DNA of 59,733 bases from Thiocystis violascens. Its GTDB lineage: Bacteria; Pseudomonadota; Gammaproteobacteria; Chromatiales; Chromatiaceae. The notes under the pieces are model-generated. The model was not told the origin of the DNA, searched no databases, and saw only the letters and a list, made by a program, of their open reading frames with translations. The DNA lies in NCBI GenBank assembly GCA_020721065.1, contig DYNM01000015.1, forward strand, positions 8,625 to 68,357. Reading direction: 5' to 3'. A program made the position numbers and the translations under genes. Of this stretch, positions 16,094 to 24,451 are shown piece after piece. Numbering within the stretch: the stretch's first letter is position 1; each line of letters opens with the position of its first letter.

Positions 16094-17908
16094 ATGAACT
16101 CGCTTTATAAAGTAACCGCAACGGCTATTGCGGCTGATTATCCGCAACAAGCTGTTTACGACAATCTGCAAAAAATGTTACGCGCAGCGCCAGCCGCATT
16201 TGATAAGACGTTTGAGCGCCTCGCTGCCGGTCAACCAGTGGTGCTGGTGAAAGGGTTGGGTGAAGCGCAGGCACAGGATGTGGTCGCCAAATTAGTCGCT
16301 ATCGGCTTGGTGTGTCAGGCCGAGCCGCTGGGGTTGTCGCTGGTGTCAAAAACCTATCGTTGTCCCGCTTGCGGTGTGGAACAGGATCATCGTTCTGACG
16401 GGACGCCGGATATTTGCAACAGTTGTGGCATCGTGGTTGATTCCTACACGCCGCCTCAACCCAAGCAGCGCAATGAATTACAAGAGGCGATGGAGCAGGA
16501 ACGGCGGGCGTTGGCGACGCAGGCCAAGGTGGTCGATGAAAAGGAAACGCGGGAGGCTGAACGCAAACGCGCCGCTAAATTGCGCAAAATTGCGCGGCGT
16601 AAAGTGGAGGAAGAACTCGGTCTCACTTGGCGCAGCAAATTGGGCGGCCTGCTCGCTCCCCGCGTGGCTCTTCCCGTCGTAACGCTTTTACTCATCAGCG
16701 GCGGCAGTGGCGGTTGGTGGCTGTGGGAACAACAGCAACAAGACGCTGCGACGGCGGCCGCCACCGCTGCTGCGGCTACATCAACCGGAACGGCGGAGCA
16801 AGCAGCCGGTGCCGCGCCAGCGGGCGGAATGCAGCTCACTATCGCCCCACCGCCCGGGTTATCCGTCAACGTCGCCTCTCATCCCACCACCGGCGTTTCT
16901 GACCCCGCCATTGATAACGCCATTGCCGCTGCCGAAGGTTCCGCTCCCATGACCGGCACTGCCGCTGATATGACTGGCAATCAAGCAGCCGCACCGTTCG
17001 CCGTCACCTTGCCGCCAGCCGCCACCGTGCGCGGCAGCGCCAGCGCCACTGATCCCGCCGCGCTGGCTGTCAGCAGCGATCCCCGCGTCTTGACCAGCTT
17101 GGCGTTTTATCGCTTCGACACCGATGATCTGGCGACCAGCGCCAAACTGTTAGATCGGGTGACGTTGCGGCTCAACGACAAAACTGCGGCACCTGCTGCG
17201 GATGTCGAACAATTACAACGCGATGCCGTGCAATTGCGGGCGGCGCTCGCAGCAGAATTTGTCCAACGCAATGAACCCGACAGCGCCCAAACCCACTGGA
17301 AACGCGCCACCCGCATCGCCGACACGCTCCCCGCTGGTGCGCAGCAAGCCATCGCCTTTGCCAGTTTAGGACGGGCGCGACAGGCACATCCCACGCTGGC
17401 GACCACCAAAGAGTATTTTCAACTCGCTAAAATTGCGGCTGAACGCGCCACCGCCACCCCGTTAGCGCAAGTGGACGCATTGAGCAGCGTTGCCCGTGAA
17501 TTGACCTTGAGCGGACAAGCGCCAGCCGCTCGTGAGTTATTTGCCAAAGCGACGGCAGCGATAACGCGCATTTCAGAACACCGTCCGCAGGTCGCAGCGC
17601 AGGCACTGCTGGCGCAACGGCTGGCTGAAGCCGGCGATCTCACCGCTGCGACGACCGTTTTAGCGGCAGCGGCTGATCCTGCTCCGCTGGCGCAGCGTGT
17701 CACAGCAATCGCGGCGCTGGCGCTGGAACGGGCAAAACAGGGCGCGGTCGCGCAGGCACAAACTGAATTCAACGCCGCCATTGCCCAAGCTGGCGCTCTT
17801 GCCGATCCGGTGGAACGCAGCGAAACCTTCATTTTTATCGCCCGTCATTTGGCACAAGCGGGTAATTCCGCCGCCGCCGCGCAGATCATCGCCGCCCTCG
17901 GTCAATAA
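16094..17908 (+). CDS. Zinc-ribbon membrane-anchored protein with helical repeats
   Basis: I do not recognise a named family for the whole 604-residue protein. Visible parts: an N-terminal alpha/beta domain (1-80) resembling small domains found in other gammaproteobacterial membrane proteins; a four-cysteine zinc ribbon (C90, C93, C108, C111); a charged coiled segment (about 120-185); one membrane helix (about 188-211); an Ala/Thr/Pro-rich linker (212-345); and an all-helical, Ala-rich C-terminal region (about 350-600) with TPR-like periodicity. Topology suggests N-terminus in the cytoplasm and repeats in the periplasm. ATG 16094 follows GAGAGGAATGCG. A scaffolding role is possible; function unknown. 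Confidence 0.7.
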   Translation: MNSLYKVTATAIAADYPQQAVYDNLQKMLRAAPAAFDKTFERLAAGQPVVLVKGLGEAQAQDVVAKLVAIGLVCQAEPLGLSLVSKTYRCPACGVEQDHRSDGTPDICNSCGIVVDSYTPPQPKQRNELQEAMEQERRALATQAKVVDEKETREAERKRAAKLRKIARRKVEEELGLTWRSKLGGLLAPRVALPVVTLLLISGGSGGWWLWEQQQQDAATAAATAAAATSTGTAEQAAGAAPAGGMQLTIAPPPGLSVNVASHPTTGVSDPAIDNAIAAAEGSAPMTGTAADMTGNQAAAPFAVTLPPAATVRGSASATDPAALAVSSDPRVLTSLAFYRFDTDDLATSAKLLDRVTLRLNDKTAAPAADVEQLQRDAVQLRAALAAEFVQRNEPDSAQTHWKRATRIADTLPAGAQQAIAFASLGRARQAHPTLATTKEYFQLAKIAAERATATPLAQVDALSSVARELTLSGQAPAARELFAKATAAITRISEHRPQVAAQALLAQRLAEAGDLTAATTVLAAAADPAPLAQRVTAIAALALERAKQGAVAQAQTEFNAAIAQAGALADPVERSETFIFIARHLAQAGNSAAAAQIIAALGQ

Positions 17909-18008
17909 CCGCGCCTTGTGTAGCGTGAGCATTGGTGTTTTAGAGACACCACTTGCCACGCTGCGCCACAATTTGATTAGGGAAATCCCTCTGTCTTGCT
18001 AGAATAGT

Positions 18009-18029
18009 CACCTCAAATTTATTGAGGTG
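18009..18029 (+). promoter_or_regulatory. Hairpin covering the ribosome site of the ABC-F leader ORF
   Basis: CACCTCAA (18009-18016), loop ATTTA, TTGAGGTG (18022-18029). The 3' arm contains the GAGGTG Shine-Dalgarno of the leader ORF that starts at 18036, so the stem hides that site. A TAGAAT -10-like box sits at 18000-18005; no good -35 at standard spacing was found. Confidence 0.45.
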
Positions 18030-18035
18030 GTATTC

Positions 18036-18149
18036 ATGCAACGCTCTTCGCTCCACACCCGCCGCTGCTCGCGCAGCAATGGCGCTATTGTTTGGCGCAG
18101 TTGCGTCATTCTGCCTGTTTGTTTTGCGCCACAATTATGTTGCAACTGA
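18036..18149 (+). CDS. Putative 37-residue leader peptide upstream of ABC-F gene
   Basis: A short ORF with a better ribosome site (GAGGTGGTATTC) than the ABC-F gene it precedes. The 37-residue product is Arg- and Cys-rich (begins MQRSSLHTRRC, ends PQLCCN) with no known domain. Its stop lies 13 bases inside the ABC-F reading frame, which has no ribosome site of its own, so ABC-F translation could be coupled to it. Leader ORFs controlling ribosome-protecting ABC-F genes are known in other bacteria; application here is inference. It may also be a chance ORF. Confidence 0.35.
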   Translation: MQRSSLHTRRCSRSNGAIVWRSCVILPVCFAPQLCCN

Positions 18150-20044
18150 ATGAGCTGAGTTTTCGGCGCGGTCCGCATCTGCTGTTAGCAGCGGCATCGC
18201 TGACGGTTTATCCCGGACACAAGGTCGGCTTGATCGGTGCCAACGGCTGCGGGAAATCGAGCCTGTTTGCGCTGCTGCGCGGTGAATTACCCGCCGACGC
18301 CGGCAGTTTCAGCATTCCCAGCGGCTGGGAAGTTGCCCACGTCGCCCAACACACTCCAGACACCGAGCGCCCGGCGCTGGAATTCGTGCTCGATGGTGAT
18401 CGGGAATTGCGCGACATCGAGCGGGATTTAGCTGCTGCGACCGCTGCTGGAGATGGGCTGCGTCACGGCGAGCTGCTCGGTCATTTTGAGGCGATTGGCG
18501 GATATGACGCTGCCAGCCGCGCTGCGCGTTTACTGCACGGGTTGGGTTTTGCGCCCGGCGATGAGCAACGTCCAGTCAACAGTTATTCGGGTGGTTGGCG
18601 GATGCGGCTGGCGCTGGCGCGGACGCTGATGTGCCGTTCTGACCTGCTGCTGTTGGATGAGCCGACCAATCATCTGGATTTGGATGCGGTGATTTGGCTG
18701 GAGGGCTGGCTCAACAGTTATCCCGGCACGTTGCTGTTGATTTCGCATGACCGCGATTTTTTGGATGCGGTCGCCAGTCATATCCTGCATTTGGAGCAGC
18801 AACGCTTGACGCTCTATAGCGGCAACTATTCGGGTTTTGAGCGCCAACGCGCCGAACGGCTGGCGCAGCAACAAGCGGCTTATGTGCGCCAGCAGCGCGA
18901 AGTGGCGCACATGCACAGTTTTGTCGAACGGTTTCGCGCCAAAGCCAGCAAGGCGAAGCAGGCGCAAAGTCGGCTCAAGGCGTTGGAGCGGATGGAATTG
19001 ATCGCGCCAGCGCACATTGATTCGCCGTTTCGCTTCAGTTTTGAACCGGCTGATCATTTGCCGTGCCCGTTGCTGCGGCTGGAGCGAGCAGACGCTGGTT
19101 ATGGTGGACAACCGGTGCTGCGCTGCGTGAATTTCAGTTTGGAGCCGGGCGACCGCGTGGGGCTGCTGGGGCGCAACGGCGCGGGTAAATCGACGTTAAT
19201 CAAGGTGTTGGCGGGTGAATTGCCGTTATTGGCGGGTCAGCATGTCTGCGCTCAAGAGCTGCGGGTGGGCTATTTCGCCCAACATCAACTTGATCAATTA
19301 GATCGCAACGGCACGCCCTTGAGTCATCTGCGCCAGCTCGATCCGACGGCAACTGAACAAATTTTGCGCAATTATCTCGGCGGTTTTGGCTTTGCTGGCG
19401 ACCGTGCGCTTGCGCCGATTGCGCCGTTATCGGGTGGCGAAAAGGCACGGTTAGTGCTGGCGTTATTGATCCGTCAACGTCCCAACGTATTGCTGCTGGA
19501 CGAGCCGACCAATCACTTGGATTTAGAGATGCGCCACGCGCTGAGTGAGGCGTTGCAAGCGTTTGATGGCGCGTTGGTGGTGGTGTCACATGATCGCCAT
19601 TTGCTGCGGGTGACGACGGATCGTTTGGTGCTGGTGGATGGCGGGAAGGTGTGCGCTTTTGATGGCGATTTGGATGAATATCCGGCGTGGTTAGCGGGGC
19701 GGCTGACGGGCGCGGCGGCGGCTGGCGCGGAGGAAGGGCGTGAGAGTGAGCGCAAACAGCGGCGGCAGCAGTCAGCGGAAGCGCGTAAAGCCTTGCAGCC
19801 GCTGCGCCAGCGTGAGAAGCAATTGGAGCGGCAGTTGGCGCAGTTGAGTGCGCAGCGGGCGGCGGTGGAGTTGGCGTTGGCGGCACCAGAGCTGTATGCG
19901 CCAGAACACAAGCCGCAGTTGCTGGCGCGTTTGGCGGAGCAGCGCCAAGTCAGTGCGGATTTGGAATTGGTTGAAGATGCGTGGTTAGAAGTCAGCGCGG
20001 CGCTGGAGCAATTCGGTGCTGCTGACGGGAGCGAGCGCCGATGA
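18137..20044 (+). CDS. yheS: ABC-F family ATPase (YheS-like)
   Basis: Soluble tandem ABC protein of the ABC-F class, which acts on ribosomes rather than membranes. The 635 residues match E. coli YheS in size. Domain 1: Walker A GANGCGKSS (near residue 35), signature YSGGWRMRLALA, Walker B LLLLDEPTNHLDL. A charged, Arg/Gln-rich P-site linker follows (near 235-300). Domain 2: Walker A GRNGAGKST, signature LSGGEKARL, Walker B LLLDEPTNHLDLE. The C-terminal extension (about 545-635) is a coiled coil. ATG 18137 (MLQLNELSF) matches the family start; no ribosome site is visible, see the leader ORF. The small membrane protein gene follows after 17 bases. Confidence 0.9.
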   Translation: MLQLNELSFRRGPHLLLAAASLTVYPGHKVGLIGANGCGKSSLFALLRGELPADAGSFSIPSGWEVAHVAQHTPDTERPALEFVLDGDRELRDIERDLAAATAAGDGLRHGELLGHFEAIGGYDAASRAARLLHGLGFAPGDEQRPVNSYSGGWRMRLALARTLMCRSDLLLLDEPTNHLDLDAVIWLEGWLNSYPGTLLLISHDRDFLDAVASHILHLEQQRLTLYSGNYSGFERQRAERLAQQQAAYVRQQREVAHMHSFVERFRAKASKAKQAQSRLKALERMELIAPAHIDSPFRFSFEPADHLPCPLLRLERADAGYGGQPVLRCVNFSLEPGDRVGLLGRNGAGKSTLIKVLAGELPLLAGQHVCAQELRVGYFAQHQLDQLDRNGTPLSHLRQLDPTATEQILRNYLGGFGFAGDRALAPIAPLSGGEKARLVLALLIRQRPNVLLLDEPTNHLDLEMRHALSEALQAFDGALVVVSHDRHLLRVTTDRLVLVDGGKVCAFDGDLDEYPAWLAGRLTGAAAAGAEEGRESERKQRRQQSAEARKALQPLRQREKQLERQLAQLSAQRAAVELALAAPELYAPEHKPQLLARLAEQRQVSADLELVEDAWLEVSAALEQFGAADGSERR

Positions 20045-20061
20045 AATGCTGTGAGCAATAA

Positions 20062-20592
20062 ATGGATCGGTTTGCGCGGCAACGATTCTGGGTGCGCTGG
20101 CGGCGGTGGCGGCGGCAGCGCGACTGCGTGTTGGCGCAACCTTGGTTGGCAATGCTGGCGCTGCTGATGCTGCTGTATGGGTTATGGCCATTTTTGAGCG
20201 TGTGGCGCTTGCAACAGGCGGTGCTGAATAACCAGCCGCAGGTGGTAGCGACTTGGGTTGATGTGACGGCAATTCGGGCGGCGTTGCGGCGGCGTTTGAA
20301 TAAGGACGCAGTCAGCGAGATTGGCAGCTTGTCAGATGATTTTATTGACTGGTTGGATGCGGGAATTCGTTATCACGGCGTGACCGCGTTGGAGCAATTA
20401 GTGACGTTTGAATGGGTGTATACGCAATTGCGCGGACGCTTGCCGCCGGAAGCGGCGTTATTTCCAATTGTAATGACGAGTTCTTTTATTGGACTGCGGG
20501 ATTTTCAGGTGCAGTTGTATTCTCCCGCGCCGTTGGTTTTATTTTTACGTTTAGACACAACTGGCTGGCGCATTGTCGCGCTGTATTATTGA
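20062..20592 (+). CDS. DUF2939-like membrane-anchored protein
   Basis: A 176-residue protein with a very basic N-terminus (1-24, Arg/Trp-rich), one membrane helix (about 28-48) and an extracytoplasmic domain. The segment WRLQQAVLNNQPQVVATWVDVTAIRAALRRRL resembles DUF2939 proteins, whose function is unknown. It sits 17 bases behind the ABC-F gene and may be co-transcribed. The heptamer repeat array starts 31 bases downstream. Confidence 0.6.
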   Translation: MDRFARQRFWVRWRRWRRQRDCVLAQPWLAMLALLMLLYGLWPFLSVWRLQQAVLNNQPQVVATWVDVTAIRAALRRRLNKDAVSEIGSLSDDFIDWLDAGIRYHGVTALEQLVTFEWVYTQLRGRLPPEAALFPIVMTSSFIGLRDFQVQLYSPAPLVLFLRLDTTGWRIVALYY

Positions 20593-20623
20593 TTTCAGGA
20601 TCATAGTGATGCGATTGAACACG

Positions 20624-20651
20624 TTGTCAGTTGTCAGTTGTCAGTTGTCAG
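20624..20651 (+). repeat. Tandem heptamer repeat, four TTGTCAG units
   Basis: Four exact head-to-tail copies of TTGTCAG, followed by looser relatives (GTTGTCACTG, CGACTGTTCACTG) up to about 20690. Same family as the repeats at 24460, 28938, 32605, 37346 and 54392. Confidence 0.85.
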
Positions 20652-20700
20652 TCAACAGCGCGGTTGTCACTGCCAGCCGACGACTGTTCACTGTTTCACG

Positions 20701-20728
20701 TCATCACTGCGTCACCCCGCAGTGATGA
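20701..20728 (+). other. Hairpin over the start of a small ORF
   Basis: TCATCACTGCG (20701-20711), loop TCACCC, CGCAGTGATGA (20718-20728): a perfect 11-base-pair stem. The candidate ATG of the next ORF at 20725 lies in the 3' arm. It could be the terminator-like end of the upstream unit or a translation control. Confidence 0.4.
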
Positions 20729-21039
20729 CCGCTGCTCCGTCGTCCCCGGAATTGCTCACCGCGTCAGCGCGAGCGCATCAAGTGGTGGCGCAGTTTTTGG
20801 TGCCCACCGACAGCCCATTTAAGGAATATCTCCGCGCTACCGATTATTGCACGGCGGTGATGCTGTACACGGAGCTGGCAGCAGATCGGAAGTATTTGGC
20901 GCATTGGCGGGCGGCATTTGCGGCGTTGATGGTGAGCAGTGGCACCGAGCGCAGCCGCTTGTTGACGCGCTTGCGGGCGGATTTCAAACATGATCGCTCG
21001 CCGTTGTCGAGTTTGGAACCACGTCCGCCTAGCCGCTAA
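20725..21039 (+). CDS. Hypothetical protein, 104 residues
   Basis: I do not recognise this protein. From ATG 20725 it has 104 residues, mostly helical in character, with a middle segment HQVVAQFLVPTDSPFKEYL and a later AHWRAAFAALMVSS, a basic C-terminal part and a Pro/Arg-rich end. No signal peptide or membrane helix. An open frame extends 29 codons upstream through the heptamer repeat, but that part looks non-coding. No ribosome site is visible and the start is inside a hairpin. The 3' end overlaps murJ by 11 bases on the opposite strand. Real coding status is moderately likely. Confidence 0.45.
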   Translation: MTAAPSSPELLTASARAHQVVAQFLVPTDSPFKEYLRATDYCTAVMLYTELAADRKYLAHWRAAFAALMVSSGTERSRLLTRLRADFKHDRSPLSSLEPRPPSR

Positions 21040-22579
21040 CTGCGGTGGTTGTCAGCCGCAAGTGCTGCGGACGCACTCCCAGCGCCAGCAAACTGCCCAC
21101 ATAAACCACACCACCGGCGCTGATCCAGCCGAGTAATTGCCACAAGCGTTCACCACTGCTGCGAGCCAACCAGTCAGCATTGTCACCGCTCCCGATGATC
21201 AGCACTGCGCCCATGCTCACCGCCGCCAGCCCACAGCGCAGCAGCAATGCCAGCCACCCCGCTCGCAGCCGCAAGATGCCGCTGCTGATTAAACCGTGTA
21301 ATAACCAACCGGCATTAAACGTCGCCGCCAGCGTCGCTCCCAGCGCCAGCCCAATGTGTCCAGCAGGTACCATCAACATGAGATTGCAGCCAAAGCCAAG
21401 CGCCACCGTCCACAGCGCCATCCGTGCGGGAGTGTGCGCATCTTGGCGAGCGTAATAACCAGCGGCGAGGATGCGCGTCGCCATCACACTCACCAACCCC
21501 AGCGCATACGCCATCACGCTGCCATTGGTGCGCATCACATCATCCGCGTCAAATTCCCCGCCATAAAACAGCGTGGCGAGAATCGGCACCGCCAATGTCA
21601 ACAATCCCACCGTTGCTGGCGTACCAATTAACACGATCCAGCGCAGTGCCCAATCCAGCGTGTGCGCAAACGCGACCGGATCGGCAGCAGCATGGCGTTG
21701 CGTGAGACGCGGCAAAATGACGGTGCCGAGAGTGGTGGCAAAAATACCCAACGGAAATTCCAACAACCGCTGCGCGTAATACAGCCACGAAATGCTGCCG
21801 CTGATGAGCAATGACGCCAGCACCGTGTCCAGCAACAAGCTGAGTTGTGCTGCTGACACGCCCAGCGCCGTTGGTCCCAGCAAGCGCAGCATTCGCTGCA
21901 CGCCGTCGGTTTGCCGCCGCAGACGCGGGCGCGGTAAGAGCTTGAGTTGGCGCAAAAAAGGCAGTTGCAGCGCCAACTGCACCACTCCTGCCAATAACAC
22001 GCCCCACGCCAACGCCATGATCGGTTGGGCGCAGTGCGGTGCCAGCCACAGGGCGCAAGCAATCAGGCTGAGATTCAGCACCACCGGCGTAAATGCGGGA
22101 ATGCCAAAGCGTTCGTAAGTGTTGAGAATGCTGCCCGCCACCGCAGTCAGGGCGATAAACAGCACATAGGGAAAGGTCAGTTGCAGCAGCGCGGTCGCCA
22201 ACTCGTGCTGCGCGGCAGTGGCGATAAACCCCGGCGCAACCAGCGTGATCAACAGCGGCGCGGCGAAAATGCCAACAGCGGTGAGCACCAGCAGCAGTGC
22301 GCCGAGCCAACCGCTGATGTCGGCGATCAAAACGCGCAGCGCACTCAACCCCCGTTGGGTGCGGTATTCGTGCAACAGCGGCACTAACGCCAATGCAAAT
22401 GCGCCTTCCGTGAATAAACGCCGCATGAGATTGGGAATTTTGAAGGCAACAAAAAACGCATCAGTAGCGGCACTGGCTCCGAAAACATGCGCAATGACGA
22501 AATCGCGCACAAATCCCAATATGCGAGATAATAAAGTATTGCTGCCAACGGTGGCGAGAGCGGAAATGATTTTAGTCAC
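21029..22579 (-). CDS. murJ: Lipid II flippase MurJ
   Basis: Inner-membrane MOP-superfamily flippase that moves lipid II to the periplasm for peptidoglycan synthesis. 516 residues, E. coli MurJ being 511, with about 14 hydrophobic helices. The N-terminus has the family pattern TLLSRILGFVRDFVIAHVFGAS followed by the DAFFVAFKIPNLMRRLFTEGAF stretch with conserved Arg and Glu. Start codon is GTG. It is last in a minus-strand run PAP2-asnB-murJ with gaps of 3 and 51 bases. GC is lower in the first 50 codons than in the rest. Confidence 0.95.
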   Translation of the reverse strand: MTKIISALATVGSNTLLSRILGFVRDFVIAHVFGASAATDAFFVAFKIPNLMRRLFTEGAFALALVPLLHEYRTQRGLSALRVLIADISGWLGALLLVLTAVGIFAAPLLITLVAPGFIATAAQHELATALLQLTFPYVLFIALTAVAGSILNTYERFGIPAFTPVVLNLSLIACALWLAPHCAQPIMALAWGVLLAGVVQLALQLPFLRQLKLLPRPRLRRQTDGVQRMLRLLGPTALGVSAAQLSLLLDTVLASLLISGSISWLYYAQRLLEFPLGIFATTLGTVILPRLTQRHAAADPVAFAHTLDWALRWIVLIGTPATVGLLTLAVPILATLFYGGEFDADDVMRTNGSVMAYALGLVSVMATRILAAGYYARQDAHTPARMALWTVALGFGCNLMLMVPAGHIGLALGATLAATFNAGWLLHGLISSGILRLRAGWLALLLRCGLAAVSMGAVLIIGSGDNADWLARSSGERLWQLLGWISAGGVVYVGSLLALGVRPQHLRLTTTAVSG

Positions 22580-22630
22580 AAGAATTTACAAGATTGCGCA
22601 GTTGAATTGCAGTTTCAGCAGCAAGGTTGA

Positions 22631-24448
22631 TTAAATCCAGTCAATTGGATTTTCATTCGCTGCTGGTTTCAAGTCCGGTTGTTCAATGAATAACTGATGC
22701 CAGATGGCGAATTGCATTAACCCAAATAATTCCCGACTCCCGCCATTGCCGCGTTGTCGCGCCGCCACTAATTTTGGAATTGTTGCGAGATTAAACCATT
22801 CTCGAATGCCGCGATTAAGCAGCAATCGTTGCCCAATGTGCGTCGCCACTTCGCCGCGCAGCCAATCACCAACCGGAACGTGAAAACCGCGTTTGGGTTG
22901 CTGGAGATGACCGGGCGGCAATTGTGATTCTGCCCAGCGTTTTAATAACCACTTGCCGCGATGTTGTTGAATTTTCAAATTATCCGGTAGCGCCAACCCG
23001 AATTCCACCAGCCGATGATCGAGAAAAGGCACCCGCCCTTCGACGCCAAATCCCATCAGCAGCCGGTCAGTTTTGACCAGCAAATTGTCCGGCAGCGCCG
23101 TGATTAAATCGACGTATTGACGACGTTGTAAATCCGACCAATTCGTTGGCGTTTCACGCCAAGCCTGTTGAAATGGCGCACGTTCTATTGCCGCAACTGT
23201 ATTTAATTCTGCACCAAATAATTGCCACGTCCATTGTTTCTCCCATTGCCCGCGAGTGCGAAAACCGCCGCTGCCGGGGTGTAATAACGTTTTTAACCAG
23301 CGTTCAGAAAAACGCGGATCATAACGGCGATAACCAGCAAACACTTCATCGCCACCTTCGCCAGAAAACACCACTTTTAATGATGCGCCAGCGGTTTCTG
23401 CCAGAATTGATGTGGGCAAGCTGGCGTAATCGCGCATCAATTCATCTGCGCACCAAATGCTGTGCGGAATGCGGGAAAATACTTGGTTAAATTCCAATTC
23501 CAGAACGTGATGATCTAATCCAAAATGTGCGGCAATTCGCTCCGCTTCATTCAATTCATCTGCTCGTGTTGCACCGCGATAACCAACTGAAAAACTTTTA
23601 ATGCGTTCGTTGCTGTGCGCGTGGAGTTGCGCGGCGAGAATTGCTGAATCAACTCCGCCTGATAAAAACAATCCAAACGGCACATCAGAACGCACATGTT
23701 CACGCATGATTTCCGTCATTAAATCATTCAATTCAGCTTGCGCCGCGTCAATTCCGAGCTGGCGCGGTTTTATATTCAATGGCGACCAATAGCGATGGTG
23801 TGTTATTTGCAAATTGGCATCAATGAGCAGCGCCTCGCCGGGCAATACGCGCTGAATTCCAGCCAGCAATGTGTCTTCTCCGCTGGCGAATTGATGTTGC
23901 AGAAATTGGCGCAACGCAGTTGCGGCGACCTGCGGCTGGTGCGGCAAAATCGGCAGCAAGGCTTTGATTTCAGAAGCAAAAGCGATTCGATCCGGCAGCC
24001 ACACATAAAACAGCGGTTTGATGCCGAGCCGGTCGCGGCCGAGGATCACGCGCCCAGCGGTCGCGTCGTGGAGCGCGAAGGCGTACATGCCGCGCAGTTG
24101 CGCTAAACACTGCAAACCGTATTGGGCATAACTGTTGAGAATGGTCTCGGAATCGGAGGCGGTGCGCGGAATGTGACCGAGCTGGCGCAATTCTGCGTTT
24201 AATTCCAAATAGTTATAAATCTCGCCGTTGGCCACCAGCGCCAGTTGCCCGTCGGCAGACAGCAGCGGCTGATGACCGTCGTGTAAACCAATGATTGATA
24301 AGCGTGTTTGCGCCAAACCGACCGCTCCCGCGCAATAAATACCGCTGTCGTCGGGGCCGCGATGCGCCAGCGCCGCGTTCATTTGCGCGAGTTGCGCCGG
24401 ATCGGGTCGTTGCCCGTCACGCAGAATAAAACCAGCAATGCCACACAT
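22631..24448 (-). CDS. asnB: Asparagine synthetase-like glutamine amidotransferase
   Basis: Two-domain enzyme of the AsnB family, 605 residues. The N-terminal class II glutaminase domain begins MCGIAGFI with catalytic Cys2 and has the HRGPDDSGIY motif; the C-terminal synthetase domain has the pyrophosphate loop FLSGGVDSAIL and VFSGEGGDEVFAGY. It could make asparagine, but its place between a PAP2 phosphatase and murJ, and likeness to amidotransferases of exopolysaccharide loci, leave open a role in modifying a surface glycan (inference). Its ATG is 3 bases from the PAP2 stop, so the pair is co-translated. Confidence 0.85.
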   Translation of the reverse strand: MCGIAGFILRDGQRPDPAQLAQMNAALAHRGPDDSGIYCAGAVGLAQTRLSIIGLHDGHQPLLSADGQLALVANGEIYNYLELNAELRQLGHIPRTASDSETILNSYAQYGLQCLAQLRGMYAFALHDATAGRVILGRDRLGIKPLFYVWLPDRIAFASEIKALLPILPHQPQVAATALRQFLQHQFASGEDTLLAGIQRVLPGEALLIDANLQITHHRYWSPLNIKPRQLGIDAAQAELNDLMTEIMREHVRSDVPFGLFLSGGVDSAILAAQLHAHSNERIKSFSVGYRGATRADELNEAERIAAHFGLDHHVLELEFNQVFSRIPHSIWCADELMRDYASLPTSILAETAGASLKVVFSGEGGDEVFAGYRRYDPRFSERWLKTLLHPGSGGFRTRGQWEKQWTWQLFGAELNTVAAIERAPFQQAWRETPTNWSDLQRRQYVDLITALPDNLLVKTDRLLMGFGVEGRVPFLDHRLVEFGLALPDNLKIQQHRGKWLLKRWAESQLPPGHLQQPKRGFHVPVGDWLRGEVATHIGQRLLLNRGIREWFNLATIPKLVAARQRGNGGSRELFGLMQFAIWHQLFIEQPDLKPAANENPIDWI

Positions 24449-24451
24449 GAT

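Noticed and set aside
21549..22310. Minus-strand open frame of 253 codons in another frame of murJ
   Set aside because: Same strand but shifted frame within murJ; the MurJ frame has all helices and motifs.
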